Source: Nicotiana tabacum
Lineage: Eukaryota; Streptophyta; Magnoliopsida; Solanales; Solanaceae
Direction: 5' to 3'
DNA: 64,000 nucleotides
Assembly (NCBI RefSeq): GCF_000715075.1
Contig: NC_134101.1
Span: forward strand, 192,902,103 to 192,966,102
Shown here: in pieces, positions 1 to 11,853 of the stretch
How the letters are laid out: each line of letters begins with the position of its first letter
Position numbering within the stretch: the stretch's first letter is position 1
Position numbers and translations under genes: made by a program
The notes under the pieces: model-generated
Seen by the model: the letters and a program-made list of their open reading frames with translations, nothing else
Told to the model about the DNA's origin: nothing
Database searches by the model: none

Positions 1-375
1 TGGTTCAACACAGAGAATGCACTAGATGTGTTCTATATTCAGAATCTAAAGAAGAAGCCTAGGGAAATATTCCGCGAGTATGCCACTCGCTGGAGGTCCG
101 AAGCTACTAAGGTCAGACCTACCTTAGAGGAGGAACAAATGAACAAATTCTTTGTTCGGGCTCAAGACCCGCAATATTATGAACGACTAACGATGATCGA
201 GAGCCACAAATTTTTTGACATTATCAAGCTGGGAGAAAGGATTGAAGAGGGCATCAAAAGCGGTATGGTTACGAACTTCGAGGCCTTGCAAGCTATAAAT
301 AATGCTTTACACTTAGGTGGAATGTCCAAGAAAAGGGGCGTAGGCAGCCCTATGGGTTCGGTCACAATTCAATAA
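1..375 (+). pseudogene. Ogre/Tat-type gag fragment
   Basis: Open from the window edge to a stop at 373-375, with an internal Met at 28. The translation shows the retrotransposon gag core typical of Ogre/Tat elements: FREYATRWRSEA, then a VRAQDPQYYERL stretch, then a KLGERIEEGIKSGM helix. Gag of this family forms the cytoplasmic particle that packages element RNA. The reading frame runs off the left edge, so the N-terminus lies outside. No zinc knuckle, protease, RT or integrase follows; the gag end passes straight into the 3' untranslated region, so pol is deleted. It belongs with the polypurine tract and LTR at 2316-6956. Family call is from motif recognition only. Confidence 0.8.
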
Positions 376-411
376 AATTTTCACTTCCCCCCACAATTGG
401 AAACTGGGGCA

Positions 412-438
412 GAATTTTGAGGAGGACCCTCAAAATTC
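412..438 (+). repeat. hairpin 1 in Ogre-like 3' region
   Basis: Perfect inverted repeat: arms gaattttgagg (412-422) and cctcaaaattc (428-438) with a 5-base loop aggac. An almost identical hairpin lies 91 bases downstream. Confidence 0.85.
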
Positions 439-502
439 CAAAGCAATTCTAGCCAATCATCGCAAGCAACAGTCAGAAACTTCAACCCATTAAACTGGGG
501 CA

Positions 503-529
503 GAATTTTGAGGATGACCCTCAAAATTC
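503..529 (+). repeat. hairpin 2 in Ogre-like 3' region
   Basis: The same 11-bp arms as hairpin 1 (503-513 and 519-529), loop atgac. The loop differs by one base (aggac against atgac) while both arms are unchanged. Confidence 0.85.
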
Positions 530-987
530 TGTAGCAAGAGAGGTTGCAATGTCTTGAACCATGTCACAGTCATCGGTTCATCTAAAAGTTGTTTCTTAAT
601 TAAATACTTATATTATACGTTTTACGAAATCATGCATGTTTATTACTGAAATCGCCTTGTTTAGCAACGCTACCCCAATGATACATATAGTATCACCAGA
701 TCAAAGCCGAGTAGGTCAAGCAGAGTCAGTGGGGATATGAACTAACCTTCCCCCTTTACAAAACTCACGATTTTTCTTTGGATACAGGCACTTGGATTAC
801 AAAAGTATCAGACATACTAGACAAATATCGTTCAGGAATACAACTCTCAGAACTGTCGCACTTACTCACATTTGCCATCCATATATACCGGTGACGTTCC
901 GTATGTCACAATGTCCCCAGCAGTCCCAATATCGCAATCCACTATCCGCTAAGAAAGCTCTGTTATCGTTTGCTATTTTATTTCTTG

Positions 988-1223
988 CATAAGGCTACCA
1001 TTCCGCCTTCCAATACTAAACAATGTCTCCATTTGTATTTCCGCGTTGCATAAGGCTACCATTCTCCTTCCGAGACTAAACACTGTCTCCATCTGCATTT
1101 TCTGCATTGCATAAGGCTACCATTCTGCCTTGCGAGACTAAACACTCTCTCCATCTACATTTCTGCATTGCATAAGGCTACCATTCTGCCTTCCGAGACT
1201 AAACGCTGTCTCCATCTGCATTG
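988..1223 (+). repeat. tandem array, ~60-bp unit, 4 copies
   Basis: Units begin gcataaggctaccattc at 988, 1048, 1109 and 1170 and continue with a ctgtctccatctgcattt segment. Spacing is 60-61 bases. Ogre-type elements are known to carry satellite-like arrays between the end of pol and the 3' LTR, and this array sits in that place. Confidence 0.9.
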
Positions 1224-1740
1224 CATGGCTAAAAGATCACCACCTTATTTACATTCGCATGGATGAAAGATCGCCACCTTATTTACATTCGCGTGGCTGA
1301 AAGATCGCCACCTTATTTATATTCGCACGGCTGAAAGATCGCCACCTACTACATTGCATGGCTGAAAGATCGCCACCTTATATACATTCGCATAGCTGAA
1401 AGATCGCCACCTTACTTACATTTGCACGGCTGAAAGATATCCAACCTACTGCATTGCATGGCTAAAAGATCGCCACCTTACCTACTGCATTGCATGGCTG
1501 AAAGATCGCCACCTTATCTACATTCGCATGGCTGAAAGATCTCCACCTTATTTACATTCGGACCGTTGAAAGATCGCCACCTACTGCATTGCATGGCTGA
1601 AAGATCGCCACCTTATTTACATTCGCATGGCTGAAAGATCTCCACCTTATCTACATTTGCATGGCTGAAAGATCGCCACCTACTGCATTGCATAGGCTGA
1701 AAGATCACCAAATACTGCATCTCATGGGCTGAAAGATTGC
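1224..1740 (+). repeat. tandem array, ~35-bp unit, about 14 copies
   Basis: Each unit contains catggctgaaagatcgccac followed by cttatttacattcg or a shorter tactgcattg variant. Unit length varies from about 30 to 36 bases, giving a higher-order alternation of long and short units. It directly follows the 60-bp array. The gcatt/gcat edge motif is shared, so the second array may have grown from the end of the first. Confidence 0.9.
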
Positions 1741-1749
1741 CAAATTTTC

Positions 1750-1980
1750 CAAAGGCATCATTGTTCGGAGGCACCATTTTCATAGCCCGAGAATACCATG
1801 TCATGGCCTGAGGACCCCGTTTAATATTTCGCATATCATTATTCAAAGGCATCATGGTTCGGAGGCATCGTCCTCATAGCTCGAGAGCATCATTTCATGG
1901 CCTGTGAATCCTTTATTATACGCTTCATGGCCCAGGACATCATGGTCTAAGGATGTCATCCTAACCGTCCAAAGACAACC
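1750..1980 (+). repeat. ~87-bp unit, two diverged copies
   Basis: caaaggcatcattgttcgga at about 1756 recurs as caaaggcatcatggttcgga at about 1843. Both copies continue through agcccgag/agctcgag and catggcctg. Further partial copies (catggcccaggacatcatgg) reach about 1970. Confidence 0.7.
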
Positions 1981-2315
1981 TTTATGGTTCGACGGAAAAA
2001 TGCATCATGTTTAAATTTACGCACAATATATGTTTGTATTGCTTATATGCAGGTAAACTAGTGAGCAACAGCCATCTCGGTAGGAGCAATCCCGCTCCAG
2101 TTCCCGCAGCCATATCAAACCTTAACCATTCCCCCGTCCTAGATATTGCGTCCGTTCTCGAAAGTCTCTGAACTACATATGGCCTGATTCTTGTACAACC
2201 AGGGATATCTCGGCAGACTAGAAGCCAGGGCACAGCCTAAACCTCTTTGAACCGCTTCGCTCGGTCAAAATTGGCCATCATATCTTTACCCGACAACTCT
2301 TTCATCCTTCCCGGG

Positions 2316-2332
2316 TAAAGAGGGGCAGCTAT
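2316..2332 (+). other. polypurine tract of Ogre-like element
   Basis: Purine-rich taaagaggggcagctat lies immediately before the LTR terminus tgatacccaat. A tract here primes plus-strand DNA synthesis in LTR elements, so the LTR that follows is a 3' LTR. Confidence 0.75.
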
Positions 2333-5300
2333 TGATACCCAATTTTTCATGTATATTTTTTATATGAAAAATACTTTTAAAAAAGCATGCGTAGGCATAT
2401 ATAAGTATGTCCAATTGTGTTATTATTTTTTTGTAATTTTTAAGAATTTTAAAACCAATTTATTCCCCTATTTTACTCATAAAAAATCCAATAATATTTC
2501 CAAAATTATCATTTTTGGTGATTTATTTATTTGATTCTCATATTTATACTAAAATATAGCTAATGTATTTTTCGCATATTTTTGATAATTGATTTAGTAT
2601 TTTTAAGGCTAAATTGCATATAATTGCAATTTTAGCCTCTTTTAGATTTAACTGTGTTTATATCTATAAAATTAAGTCCAGTATTTTTAAATTTGATAAT
2701 TATGTACCATAAATTATTTTAGTACCTTTAATTTATTTACATATATTATTTTATTATTTATTATAAATCAAATAGGAAAATTGAATATTTAAATGTTAGC
2801 CCCATTTTATTTCAATTATAGCATAATTTGAACCCCAATTGAACCCAATTTGAAGCCCAATTACCCTGACCCAATTACAATCTGAACCGACCCAAACCCT
2901 ATTCCATTAAACCACCCCACTTACCCGTTCAATCCAGGCCATTGATCAAAATGATCAACGGCCACCAGACCCCCTTACCTTAATTAATCCCAAACGACCC
3001 CTTAAACCCTACCATACGCCGCCTCTGAATCCCCCTCCTCTCTCAAATCTTCTCTACAAGACCGTCAAACCCTAGTCGTCGCCACCCTAATCCGCCCTAA
3101 TCCATGGCCTTCCAAGGTCATCAGAGACCTGTATCATCCTCCCGTGGCTTCTACGTATTCGTTTATGTGGTCTCATGACCAGATCCTGAAGGGTTTTTTG
3201 TTCGGTTTTTGCTCGATGACTGTTCTCCCATCGTCTCTGACCTTTCTCCGGCCATCCATGGCTATTCGAGTCAGACTTTTGACTTTTTTGCTTAGATCGA
3301 TGGTTTTCAAGGCCTTTCTCATCACTTGGGGTTCTTCTGAAACCCTAATCTCTAAGTTTCTTTTGATTTCTTTTAGATCTGCTTCAGATCTATGTTTGCT
3401 TTGAACTTCTAAGCATTTTTTTCAAAGTTTCTTTTAAAACTCTGATTTTAAAACTCTTTATCTTTTCTGATTAGGGTTTTCTTGTTGAGATATTTCAAAA
3501 CGTTTCTCTGATTCTTTTTGGCATGTTTTGCTATGTTTGTTCATATTGTTCTTTTACCTATGTTTGTATGTTAAATGCCCTAATTTCTTTTGACTGTTTA
3601 TGAGACGAATGCTTGTTTGCTTGAGTTTTATCCGATTTGTTTGTTTATCCTCTTTTGAAACTCTTCTATTGTTGAAAATCCTATGGCTCTGGGTCTGAGA
3701 GTATTCGTTTAAGTACATGGCTCGATTTGAAGTTCTTTATTTCGAAACCTCTTATCCCTTTGTGTGATTTTTCTGTTTCTCGGTTTCTATCTTCTCTAAA
3801 ACTCGATTATGCTCGAAACCCTAATTTTTTAAAAGGGCTTTTCCTCGCCTGCTACTGTGAGATCTTTGCATGCTTTTGATATTCTATGTTTTCTTCACTA
3901 CTGATTCAATGTGACTTGACCTACTGGACTATCATGCTTCGAATGTTTCCATATACTGAATTTTGTGCTACTATTACATGCTATTTCCTTTTGCCAACAC
4001 GCTTAGCCTCGCATGTATAGTGTTTGTGCACTCTATTTATATGCCAAGTTTCCTTTTTTGATTGATCTTCAAACTTGTGACTGATTTCAAACTTTTCCTT
4101 TGTGAAATTCTGATTTCACTCGCCTGTTAAGGTTAATTGATTTCTTTTCCTGTTTTGCCTTACTGAATCCTTTTTGAAATTAGAATATTTTTGTATCTAG
4201 ACTCAATTGCTTACTTAATGTTTTACTACTTCTTTTACGGTAACTGTCAGTCTGCTTACAAATTGATTTCTTTCCTTATTTTGAACCTGTCACTGCCCGT
4301 TAAGCAAGCGATCCCTTAATTAAAAGCAATCACTTGTATAATTAATTCTAAATTGTGATTGTTTCCATGTTTCCAGCTTATTACTTCTCTCTTACTCGTA
4401 TTCAGAAAGCTATAAATACCCTGCACTTCTTTTATTTCAAATACACGAACACAAGCCATAAAACACTTGAGTTCAGACACACACCCCACCAAATCTCTCT
4501 CTTTTCTCTGTTACTACTTGTATTGTTGCCTTACCTAGCCGGCTGAAAGCCAAGGATAGGCTGTGGGAAATTTGCTTATTTTTCTCTGCATTCGCATTTC
4601 TTACTGGTATGTTTTAATTAAGCTTCTGCAACAACAACAACATGCTTATTTACTGTTTCTTGCATCCTTGTTTGTCTACTATTTGTATTTAACTCGGTAC
4701 CATTGTTAAAAATGCTGTAATTTCCCCTTTTCCTATTCAGAATTAATGTATCACGACTTGTGAATCTTAAACTCCTACCCCAATGTGTTTAATAATTGTG
4801 GTTGGTTTGGGGCATGACAACATTGGACATTGTTGTGCATGACCCAAACCTGATTCCTCTGGGATCATAACCTCCATGTTTCTCTTATATGTTGTATGTT
4901 CTGATTATTTTATAGGCTTGTCAGCACTTCTCATTGTTGTGCATGCCCAAATCTAACCCATGCTTAAGTATATAGGCTCCTTGCAATGGATTTCCAACCC
5001 CTGACCCCCTTGTATGAAGTTATTAAATCTGTGAGATGCTAGTGGCTATCTCCCAATCACCCTTTCCTCTCTCCTTTATTCCCTCAGTTTCTAAAACTTT
5101 ATTCCTGCACTTTCATTTTATTCTTAGAACTTAAGTTCTGCCCCCCTTATGTTAGCCCTGCGTTGGGACCTAAGAGCTCCCTCTATACGTGGATACACAA
5201 GGGCTGGCATTTCCACACTGCACTCATCTCTATTCTGGTTATGTAACTTGGGTATGAGCACTGCCCGGGGTCCTCTTGAGACCCTTAGGGAACTTTGACA

Positions 5301-6956
5301 TACTAAAGTCTGAAAAAGGCTTTGGATCAATGGTATTTGAGGTGGTTTATTCCATAACTCAGAGGGGAAGTCAAGAATCAGGCTTCCTCTGGTTGTAACT
5401 TTTCTTTGTACTTTTCTGGTTTAATTCATTACTTTTGGTCTGTAATAATTTGTAATAAACACTTGGGGTTGGCTTGTGAAAAGGGTTGGGTGATCATGTA
5501 TGCTCAAGGGTAGAAAGCATGCCTGTAGGACTGTTTTTCTTAAATTTCTGCATGTCCAATTCTGCATTTTTAGACACCATGTCTATAGGGTTTATCTTAA
5601 TTTCTTCATGATCAACTTCACACTTAGATAACCTGCCTGTAGGACTTACTTAAATTTTGTATGCAACTTAGATATCATTCTTTAAGTGCTAAACATATAT
5701 AAGTAAGTATCATGCTCATAAGGTTGAAATCAATATAACTATAGAAATCATGCCTATAAGGATTCCCAAGTAAAATTTTGGTCCGTTTTCTATTCACATT
5801 CAATGTTAGATATCATGTCTATAGTGATTAAAATCAACAATATTAGATACCATCACCTACAGATTCTGAAACTAGTTCAATTTAAAATCAGTTCGATTCT
5901 GAACCAGTAACAACTTTCTTTCTCTATTTAACGAGGTTTAGCAAGCATGCCTATAGGATCTCAAACAATTCGCTTTAAGTTGTTTCTGCTTCGCCACATT
6001 CTGAATCAGTTAGATATCATATCTATAGGACCTCACCTAAAACACTTAGGCAAGCCTTAGAGTAATAACCATAAAATTTAATCTGTTTTTTTAATTGCTA
6101 CAACCAGCAGGCAGGCCTGATTTAGACTTCTTATATGAGTTATGTAATAAACAGATCTTCCTCAATAATTAAACTCCCCTCGTCTTTAGTATTTTAATCA
6201 GACCTAAAAAAGTATGTGCAAGTCATGCTATTTATGTGTTTTGTTTGAGGAGGTGTACATGAGCCTTTACTTGTTTATATGCTTCCCCAACATGCAGTAT
6301 ATATGTTTTGTATGTCACCTTAGATTTTTACCATTTGAAACCAAAATCAGCCTAATATCCCTCCTCTTTAGGAATAGTAGTCCTAAGCTCCTCCGGGACT
6401 GATAGGAATGGGACGGGTAAATAGCATGCAATAGTAATCGAGACCAATCCGCGCTTTAATACCTTAACGGGGTGGGAAGGGTAGATATGGATATGATGAC
6501 CGGTGCGCTAATACCACGTGTATCCCCTCTTTTAAGAAGTGTCATACCGGGTATCGCATTGATGTGATCCATATTAAATATAAACCTAGGACCCCATTTC
6601 CCTTTATTTACAAACTATTTTTTTAAAACTCTCCTTTTAATTGTTCTTTCTTTTATATGTTTAAGTTTAAATCCCCTAAAACTTGAGCCCATACTTGTCT
6701 ATTTTCTAAATTCACAATAAACTGTCTCGCCGGGAACCACACTAGTGGTCCTGAGGGGTGTCTAACACCTTCCCCTTGGGCTAATTTCAAACCCTTACCC
6801 TATCTTTGTTTATTCCAATGAAAATATTGGTTTCCTAATGCACCTTAAATCATTAGGTGGCGACTCTTAAAAAAATGCAAAACCCAGTTCCCAAAAGGAA
6901 CGAGTTGTCCTATAGCAAATGTCATAAACCCGATTTCGTGGGAGAAATGGGGTGCA
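2333..6956 (+). repeat. LTR1: Ogre-like 3' LTR (about 4.6 kb)
   Basis: Starts tgatacccaatttttc directly after the polypurine tract. The start recurs on the minus strand at 10742 and, diverged, at 29398. Landmarks in order are an AT-rich U3, a gene-like CT-rich stretch near 3000-3120, a TATA box at 4411, a block agccggctgaaagccaagg near 4540 shared with LTR2, and a long body with repeated tagatatcatgtctatagg phrases from about 5500 to 6050. The end block holds gccgggaaccacactag and ttaggtggcgactctt. The terminus near ggtgca (6956) is approximate because no clean CA plus PBS follows. A length above 4 kb is usual for Ogre-type LTRs. No genes lie in it; short frames at 3144-3404 and 6214-6402 have no recognisable domain. 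Confidence 0.7.
4411..4417 (+). promoter_or_regulatory. TATA box of LTR1
   Basis: tataaat in the context aaagctataaatacc, followed by a CT-rich leader. The minus-strand LTR2 has tatataaa at the matching place (8861-8854), about 2 kb from its start as here. Confidence 0.6.
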
Positions 6957-7330
6957 CCTGTTGAGACTAACATCTGGTTTATAGCTTAGATATCATGTCA
7001 ATAGGTTTCTACCCGATCATCACTTAGGCAAGCCTATAGGTCAATCAAATTCTGGGTCTAAAACTGTGATAGTTCGTTTGAAACTTGCTCAGGTTCAGGA
7101 AGTAATAAAATCAGTAGGCAAATTGATTAGGTATTTGGTGCCTCGCTTTAATGAAACTACTGCATATTTTGTGCTCATCTAGATATCCTGCCATAGGACT
7201 TTAAATTGTTTTAAACTGTTTGTTTAAAGTGTGCAATTGTTTGTTTATTTGTGGAGGTAAATATGAGCCCATAATTTTATCTTTATGTGATAGTCCTACT
7301 TGACTTTTGTTTGTCGCTTAGATATCTCCT
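6957..7330 (+). repeat. partial second copy of Ogre-like LTR body
   Basis: Repeats phrases of LTR1: tagatatcatgtcaatagg and cacttaggcaagcctatagg parallel those near 6010-6055, and ggaggtaaatatgagccc parallels aggaggtgtacatgagcc near 6250. It is therefore a broken LTR copy in the same direction, lying between LTR1 and the minus-strand LTR2. Edges are approximate. Confidence 0.5.
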
Positions 7331-10300
7331 TTTGAAACAACATAAGTGATCCTAGAAACATGATTTCTAATGCACATATGAAGGTTTTGAGAACATGATT
7401 ATCGATACAAAATTGAGAAACGACTTAGAAGCAGGTTTTCTAATGATGCGAAAGATGAAAATTCAGGATTTACAGAATTAGATGAGTCCTATAGGCATGA
7501 TTTCTAATGCACATAAGTAAACAAACATCGCAGTAACCTATAGGCATGATTTCTACCTATTCCCATCAAAGACATATATAAGAATCTCTCCCAATTTTAC
7601 TAATAATCTCAATATCTGTTTACAATGAAATATTATTACCAACCAAATATAAAGGAAATACAGAATGAAATCACTATACTATAGGAGCCTAGATAGGGCC
7701 AAAGGTAAACCTGGAAACCAGGCCTTCAACCAAGTCTGAAACATGGCAATATTCTTATAGTACACCCAATGATCTTCTGGTGCGTCAAAATTCCCAAGGG
7801 CCTCAGGGACCCCGGGCAATGCTCACACTAAAAAACCTTTTAAAGAAACATTTTTGTGAGCAAGTTTTAGAAAAGCCAGCCCCAGTATGTCAGAGTTCAG
7901 AGGAGTCTCATGGACTCCTAGGTAGTGCTCACACGGGAGAGGCAGGATCCTAGATATTCTAAGAATAAGAGTTGAAAATAGGAGGTGGTTTTAATAAAAC
8001 ACTTTGGATTTTCTGGGGTAAATAGGAACAAATAGAGTCATTTCAGCACTTGGAATTCAAACAAAGATTCCAGCAATTAGACAGTCGACAGAAATAGGAT
8101 CACAACCACTTCAAGCAAAGTTTCACATTGCCTAGATTCGACTTAGTTCATTAATTACTACTAGATAGGGATATGGACATGTATTAAACAAAGAACAACA
8201 AGCTAGGATCAGATTACCATTCAGACAGTCATGCAGAAAGGTAACAGAAGTTGGAGGCATAGAAATCATGAATTAATCAGGAACCTGCTAGGGGGTGAAC
8301 ACTTAAAACTAGACAGAGAGCATGCTAGTTAAGAAAACATTGGACATAGGTCTAATTTACAGAGGAGCAAGCATGTAGACATGCTAAAAACAGGAAACAC
8401 ACAGGTTTAATTAAACAGAAGTAGACATGCTGATTAGGATCAATAAACATGAAGCACATGGATCTAATTAGATAGAAGTAGACATGCTGATATACTGAAA
8501 AAAGAAATCATCTAGGTCTAATCACATGGAAGTAGGCATGCTGATTAAGAATAATAACATGAAGCACATAGGTCTAATTAGATAGGAATAGATATGCTAA
8601 TGACAAAGAGCACACAGATTTGATCACATAGAAGTTTGAATGATAGCAGAAGTGGACACATACCAGTTAAGAGATAGCAACAGGAAAGTGAAGCAAACAG
8701 GATCTGAGGGTCCAACCTTGGCTTTCAGTCGGCTAGATAGTGCAACAAACAAAAAATAGGAAGATTGTGATAGAGAATGTGTGTGAATAAGAGCAGGAAC
8801 TTTTATGTGTTTCTCTATGTATGTGTGTGTCTTTGTTTAAAAACAAAGTGAGGTTTATATAGCTTTGGGTACAGTAAAGCATATAAGGTAAAGGAGGTTA
8901 AGAGCTCACAAATAAGGCAAAGAGAACAATCAGACAGTCAATTAGGCTTAACAGGACCAAACAATAGGCATAATCGTGGAGTTATCTAAAAATAACACGG
9001 AATTGAGGTCAAAATAAGGTAGGTAATAAGTCTATTAGTTAATTAGAGTCAGAACACCAAAATTTTGGCCAGTAGCAAGGGTAATTAGTCACATAAATAA
9101 GGTAAATAGGTAAATTAGAGACCTCCGGGGTTGGTAAAACAGTCAACTCCCTAAATTAAGCTTAGTAAGAGTAATTAAGGCAAGTAGTGCCAATTAGGAG
9201 TCCCAAAATAAGGAATGTAGACAAAAATTACAGGAAGTAGCCATCTCAGCAAAACAAAGCAATTTTGAACCCTAGATAGTCAGATAATCTGTCAATTACT
9301 CAAGGAATAATGGGCAATTATTGAAGCGAATAATAAAATAATTAAACAAACTAAAGACTGGAATATAGTCATGAAAGAATCAGTAGAAAAAGATAATCAA
9401 ACACATAGGATCTTTAGAAAAGTTTTGCAGAAACAAAACGAAGTGAAACTTTAGTTCTTAGGAAACATTAGGATCGATTAATAATGAGAAAAATAGAAGA
9501 TCTTTAAGGAAAACACCATAGAAACTCGAAATCGTTTCAGATCTACAGAGATCTGAAAAGCAAAACACTAAGGAAGCGAAACCCTAATCTAGAGGAACAT
9601 TAAAATCGGTTAATGATAAGGAGAACATGATTTTTTTAAAACTAACGTATAAACTCAAAATCATTTCAGATCTACAAGGATCTGAATAGATTCAAATCGC
9701 AAGAGATGAGGGTTTGGAGAAAAAGGGGACGAGGTGAAGGAAAAATCTAACCATTGTCACAAAGATAACAAATACTCACAAACATTGATGAACACAAGGC
9801 AGGTTCATAAGAAAACGAAGAGTCTAGGTCGACTATGAGTCGAATATCTTCAAGATTTCCTCATATAGCAACAAAATTCGAACAACCAGTAGAGGTAGTA
9901 GGCTAGATAGGGTAGCAAATCACCAGATAATCCCATATTTGGTCAGGGATCGAAGGGGTTTGGGGGATTTCGGTGTGACGACGCTCTAGGGTTTGGAGGT
10001 GTCTGAGAGAGAAGAGAGACGAGAGCATTTGGGGGCGGCGGTTCTTAGGAAATGACTTAGGGTTTTGGGGGGTTAGGTTAGACAAAAAAGGAAGGTTTGT
10101 TTTGGACCGTTGATCTCTTGAGATAAACGACCAAGATTGGTTCCAGGCTGGGGCGGGTTATAAAATTGGGTCAGGGTTTTGGGTTAGGTGAATTGGGATG
10201 GGGTTTTAATTGGGCTAGGGGTGTATTTGATTGGGCTAGGGGTCCGATTTTAAATATAATTAAAGGAGCTATTTGTTAAATACCCAATTTATTAACAAAA

Positions 10301-10742
10301 TAATTTGTAAAAATAGTTAATTAAATGATAAAAATGATTTTTATGCAGGAAGATGATTTAAAATAATTACTTAACATTATAAAAATATAAAAAGTCATTT
10401 TCTGTATAGATAATATAGTTATGTATATGTATGGGCTATTATTGCAAAATATGCAATTATAATCTTAAAAATGCAAATGTAATTGTAAAAATGCAATTAA
10501 AATATGTGAACACTTATATGAGCATAAATGATGACTTTAGATGAATAAATCATCATAAAGTAATATGAGGGATAATTATTGTATATTTATATAATTAAAA
10601 ATGCAGAAATAAATTGATTTAAGGACTTTAAAAATTATAGAAAAATTGTAGAAACACTTGTGCATGTTTGTAAATGCATGAACAATATTTTGAAAGTATG
10701 TATGCATATTTAAAAAATATATGAGGGAAAAATTGGGTATCA
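7331..10742 (-). repeat. LTR2: Ogre-like LTR, minus strand
   Basis: Its minus-strand start tgatacccaatttttccc lies at 10742. The LTR1 landmarks recur in reverse order: the CT-rich gene-like stretch near 9700-10130, TATA at 8854-8861, tggctttcagtcggctag near 8720, ggaccccgggcaatgctcac near 7808, and cctataggcatgatttcta phrases near 7490-7550. No polypurine tract precedes the start, because the H LTR abuts it. It is thus a 5' LTR or solo LTR, and the end at about 7331 is approximate. No coding frame of note. Confidence 0.65.
8854..8861 (-). promoter_or_regulatory. TATA box of LTR2
   Basis: Minus-strand tatataaa, in the same relative place as the LTR1 TATA box. Confidence 0.5.
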
Positions 10743-11836
10743 ACAGCCTATAGTATAATAGTCATAACTTTTTGCACACAACTCTAACTGACAAATGGTT
10801 TGGCTTTCTGAAAACTACGTTGCTCATTTCGTGATTCCTTATATATTTCCAGATATAAGATTCCAATGTCAGCCCTGTGTAGCAGAGATTTTCGAACTAT
10901 CCCTGGACAGCCTGTAGTGTAACCACCATAACGTTTTGTACACAACTTCAAATGCCAAATAATTTACCTTTATGAAAACTAGACATAGAGGGTTATAACT
11001 GTTATTTTTGTATCATCTCCGAATTGCTTATTGATATCGAGATATGAGCCTCCAAAATCAAACCTGTGCAACACAGATTTCCTTCTTCGCGAACGTGAAG
11101 AACAAAATCTAAGAAGCCAAATCCCTCTTCGCGAACATGAGAGGCTCCTCGCGAACGCGAAGAACAATACCAGACACCAGAAAATCAACATCCAAAGTAG
11201 CCCAAATGATCCGAAACACACCTGAGGCCTCCGGAACACCAACCAAATATGCCAACAAGTCCTAAAACATCATACGAACTTAATCGAGACCTCAAATTAC
11301 GTCAAACTTCGCTAAAACATGATTCACAACCTTAATTCACGCCTAATGATACTAACAAATTCCAACTTCTATACTCGATTCCAAAACCTATTAAATCAAG
11401 TTGACACTAAATTTTACACACAAGTCACAAATGTCATAATGAAGCGATGAAAATTTTTAGAACTGGATTTGACCCCGATATCAAAAAGTCAACACCTGGT
11501 CAAACTTCCATACTTAGATTTCTTATTTTTGCATTTCAAGCCTAATTTAGCTACGGACCTCGAAATAAATATTCGGAAACTCCTAAGCCTAAAATCACCA
11601 TATGGAGCTATTGGATCAAAAATCCATTTCGGGGTCGTTTACACATATTGCACCATCCGGTCCGTTAATTCAACTAAAGCTTCCAAAACAGGAATTATTT
11701 TTTCAATTAAATTCCGAATCATTTGAAAACAAAACTTGACCACCCTTGCAAGTCATAATACATAAACGAAGCTACTCTAGACTTCATATAGCTGATCAGG
11801 ATGGAAATGCTCAAAACGACCGATCGAGTCGTTATA
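10743..11836 (-). repeat. element H 3' LTR, truncated
   Basis: On the minus strand the LTR starts tataacgactcgatcgg (canonical tgtaacgactc with its second base changed) at 11836, right after a polypurine-like tract. It matches 26801-27905, the start of the H 5' LTR, throughout. Shared parts include agcccaaatgatccgaaac, gaccaccc..gcaagtcataat and runs of cgcgaacgcgaag. It is cut at 10743 by the Ogre-like LTR2 start, losing about two thirds of the LTR. An internal duplication of about 165 bases begins acagcctatagtataat (10743) and acagcctgtagtgtaac (10908). Confidence 0.75.
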
Positions 11837-11853
11837 TCCTCACCCATTTAAAC
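11837..11853 (-). other. polypurine-like tract of element H
   Basis: Minus-strand gtttaaatgggtgagga just before the 3' LTR. It is preceded by cgttcgaggacgaacg, the phrase also found just upstream of the tract in element A. Confidence 0.6.

Larger units (their letters stand above)
376..987 (+). other. Ogre-like 3' untranslated region, unique part
   Basis: No coding potential. It holds two near-identical 39-base blocks (401-439 and 492-530) beginning aaactggggcagaatttt. Each block contains a perfect 11-bp stem. The rest, to 987, is unrepeated AT-rich sequence. A short open frame at 792-992 runs into the repeat array and has no recognisable domain. Confidence 0.6.

Noticed and set aside
988..1740. 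CRISPR-like regular repeats
   Set aside because: Units are directly adjacent with no unique spacers; plant retroelement context.
5124..5330. 68-codon minus-strand ORF in LTR1
   Set aside because: No domain; inside LTR U5-like sequence.
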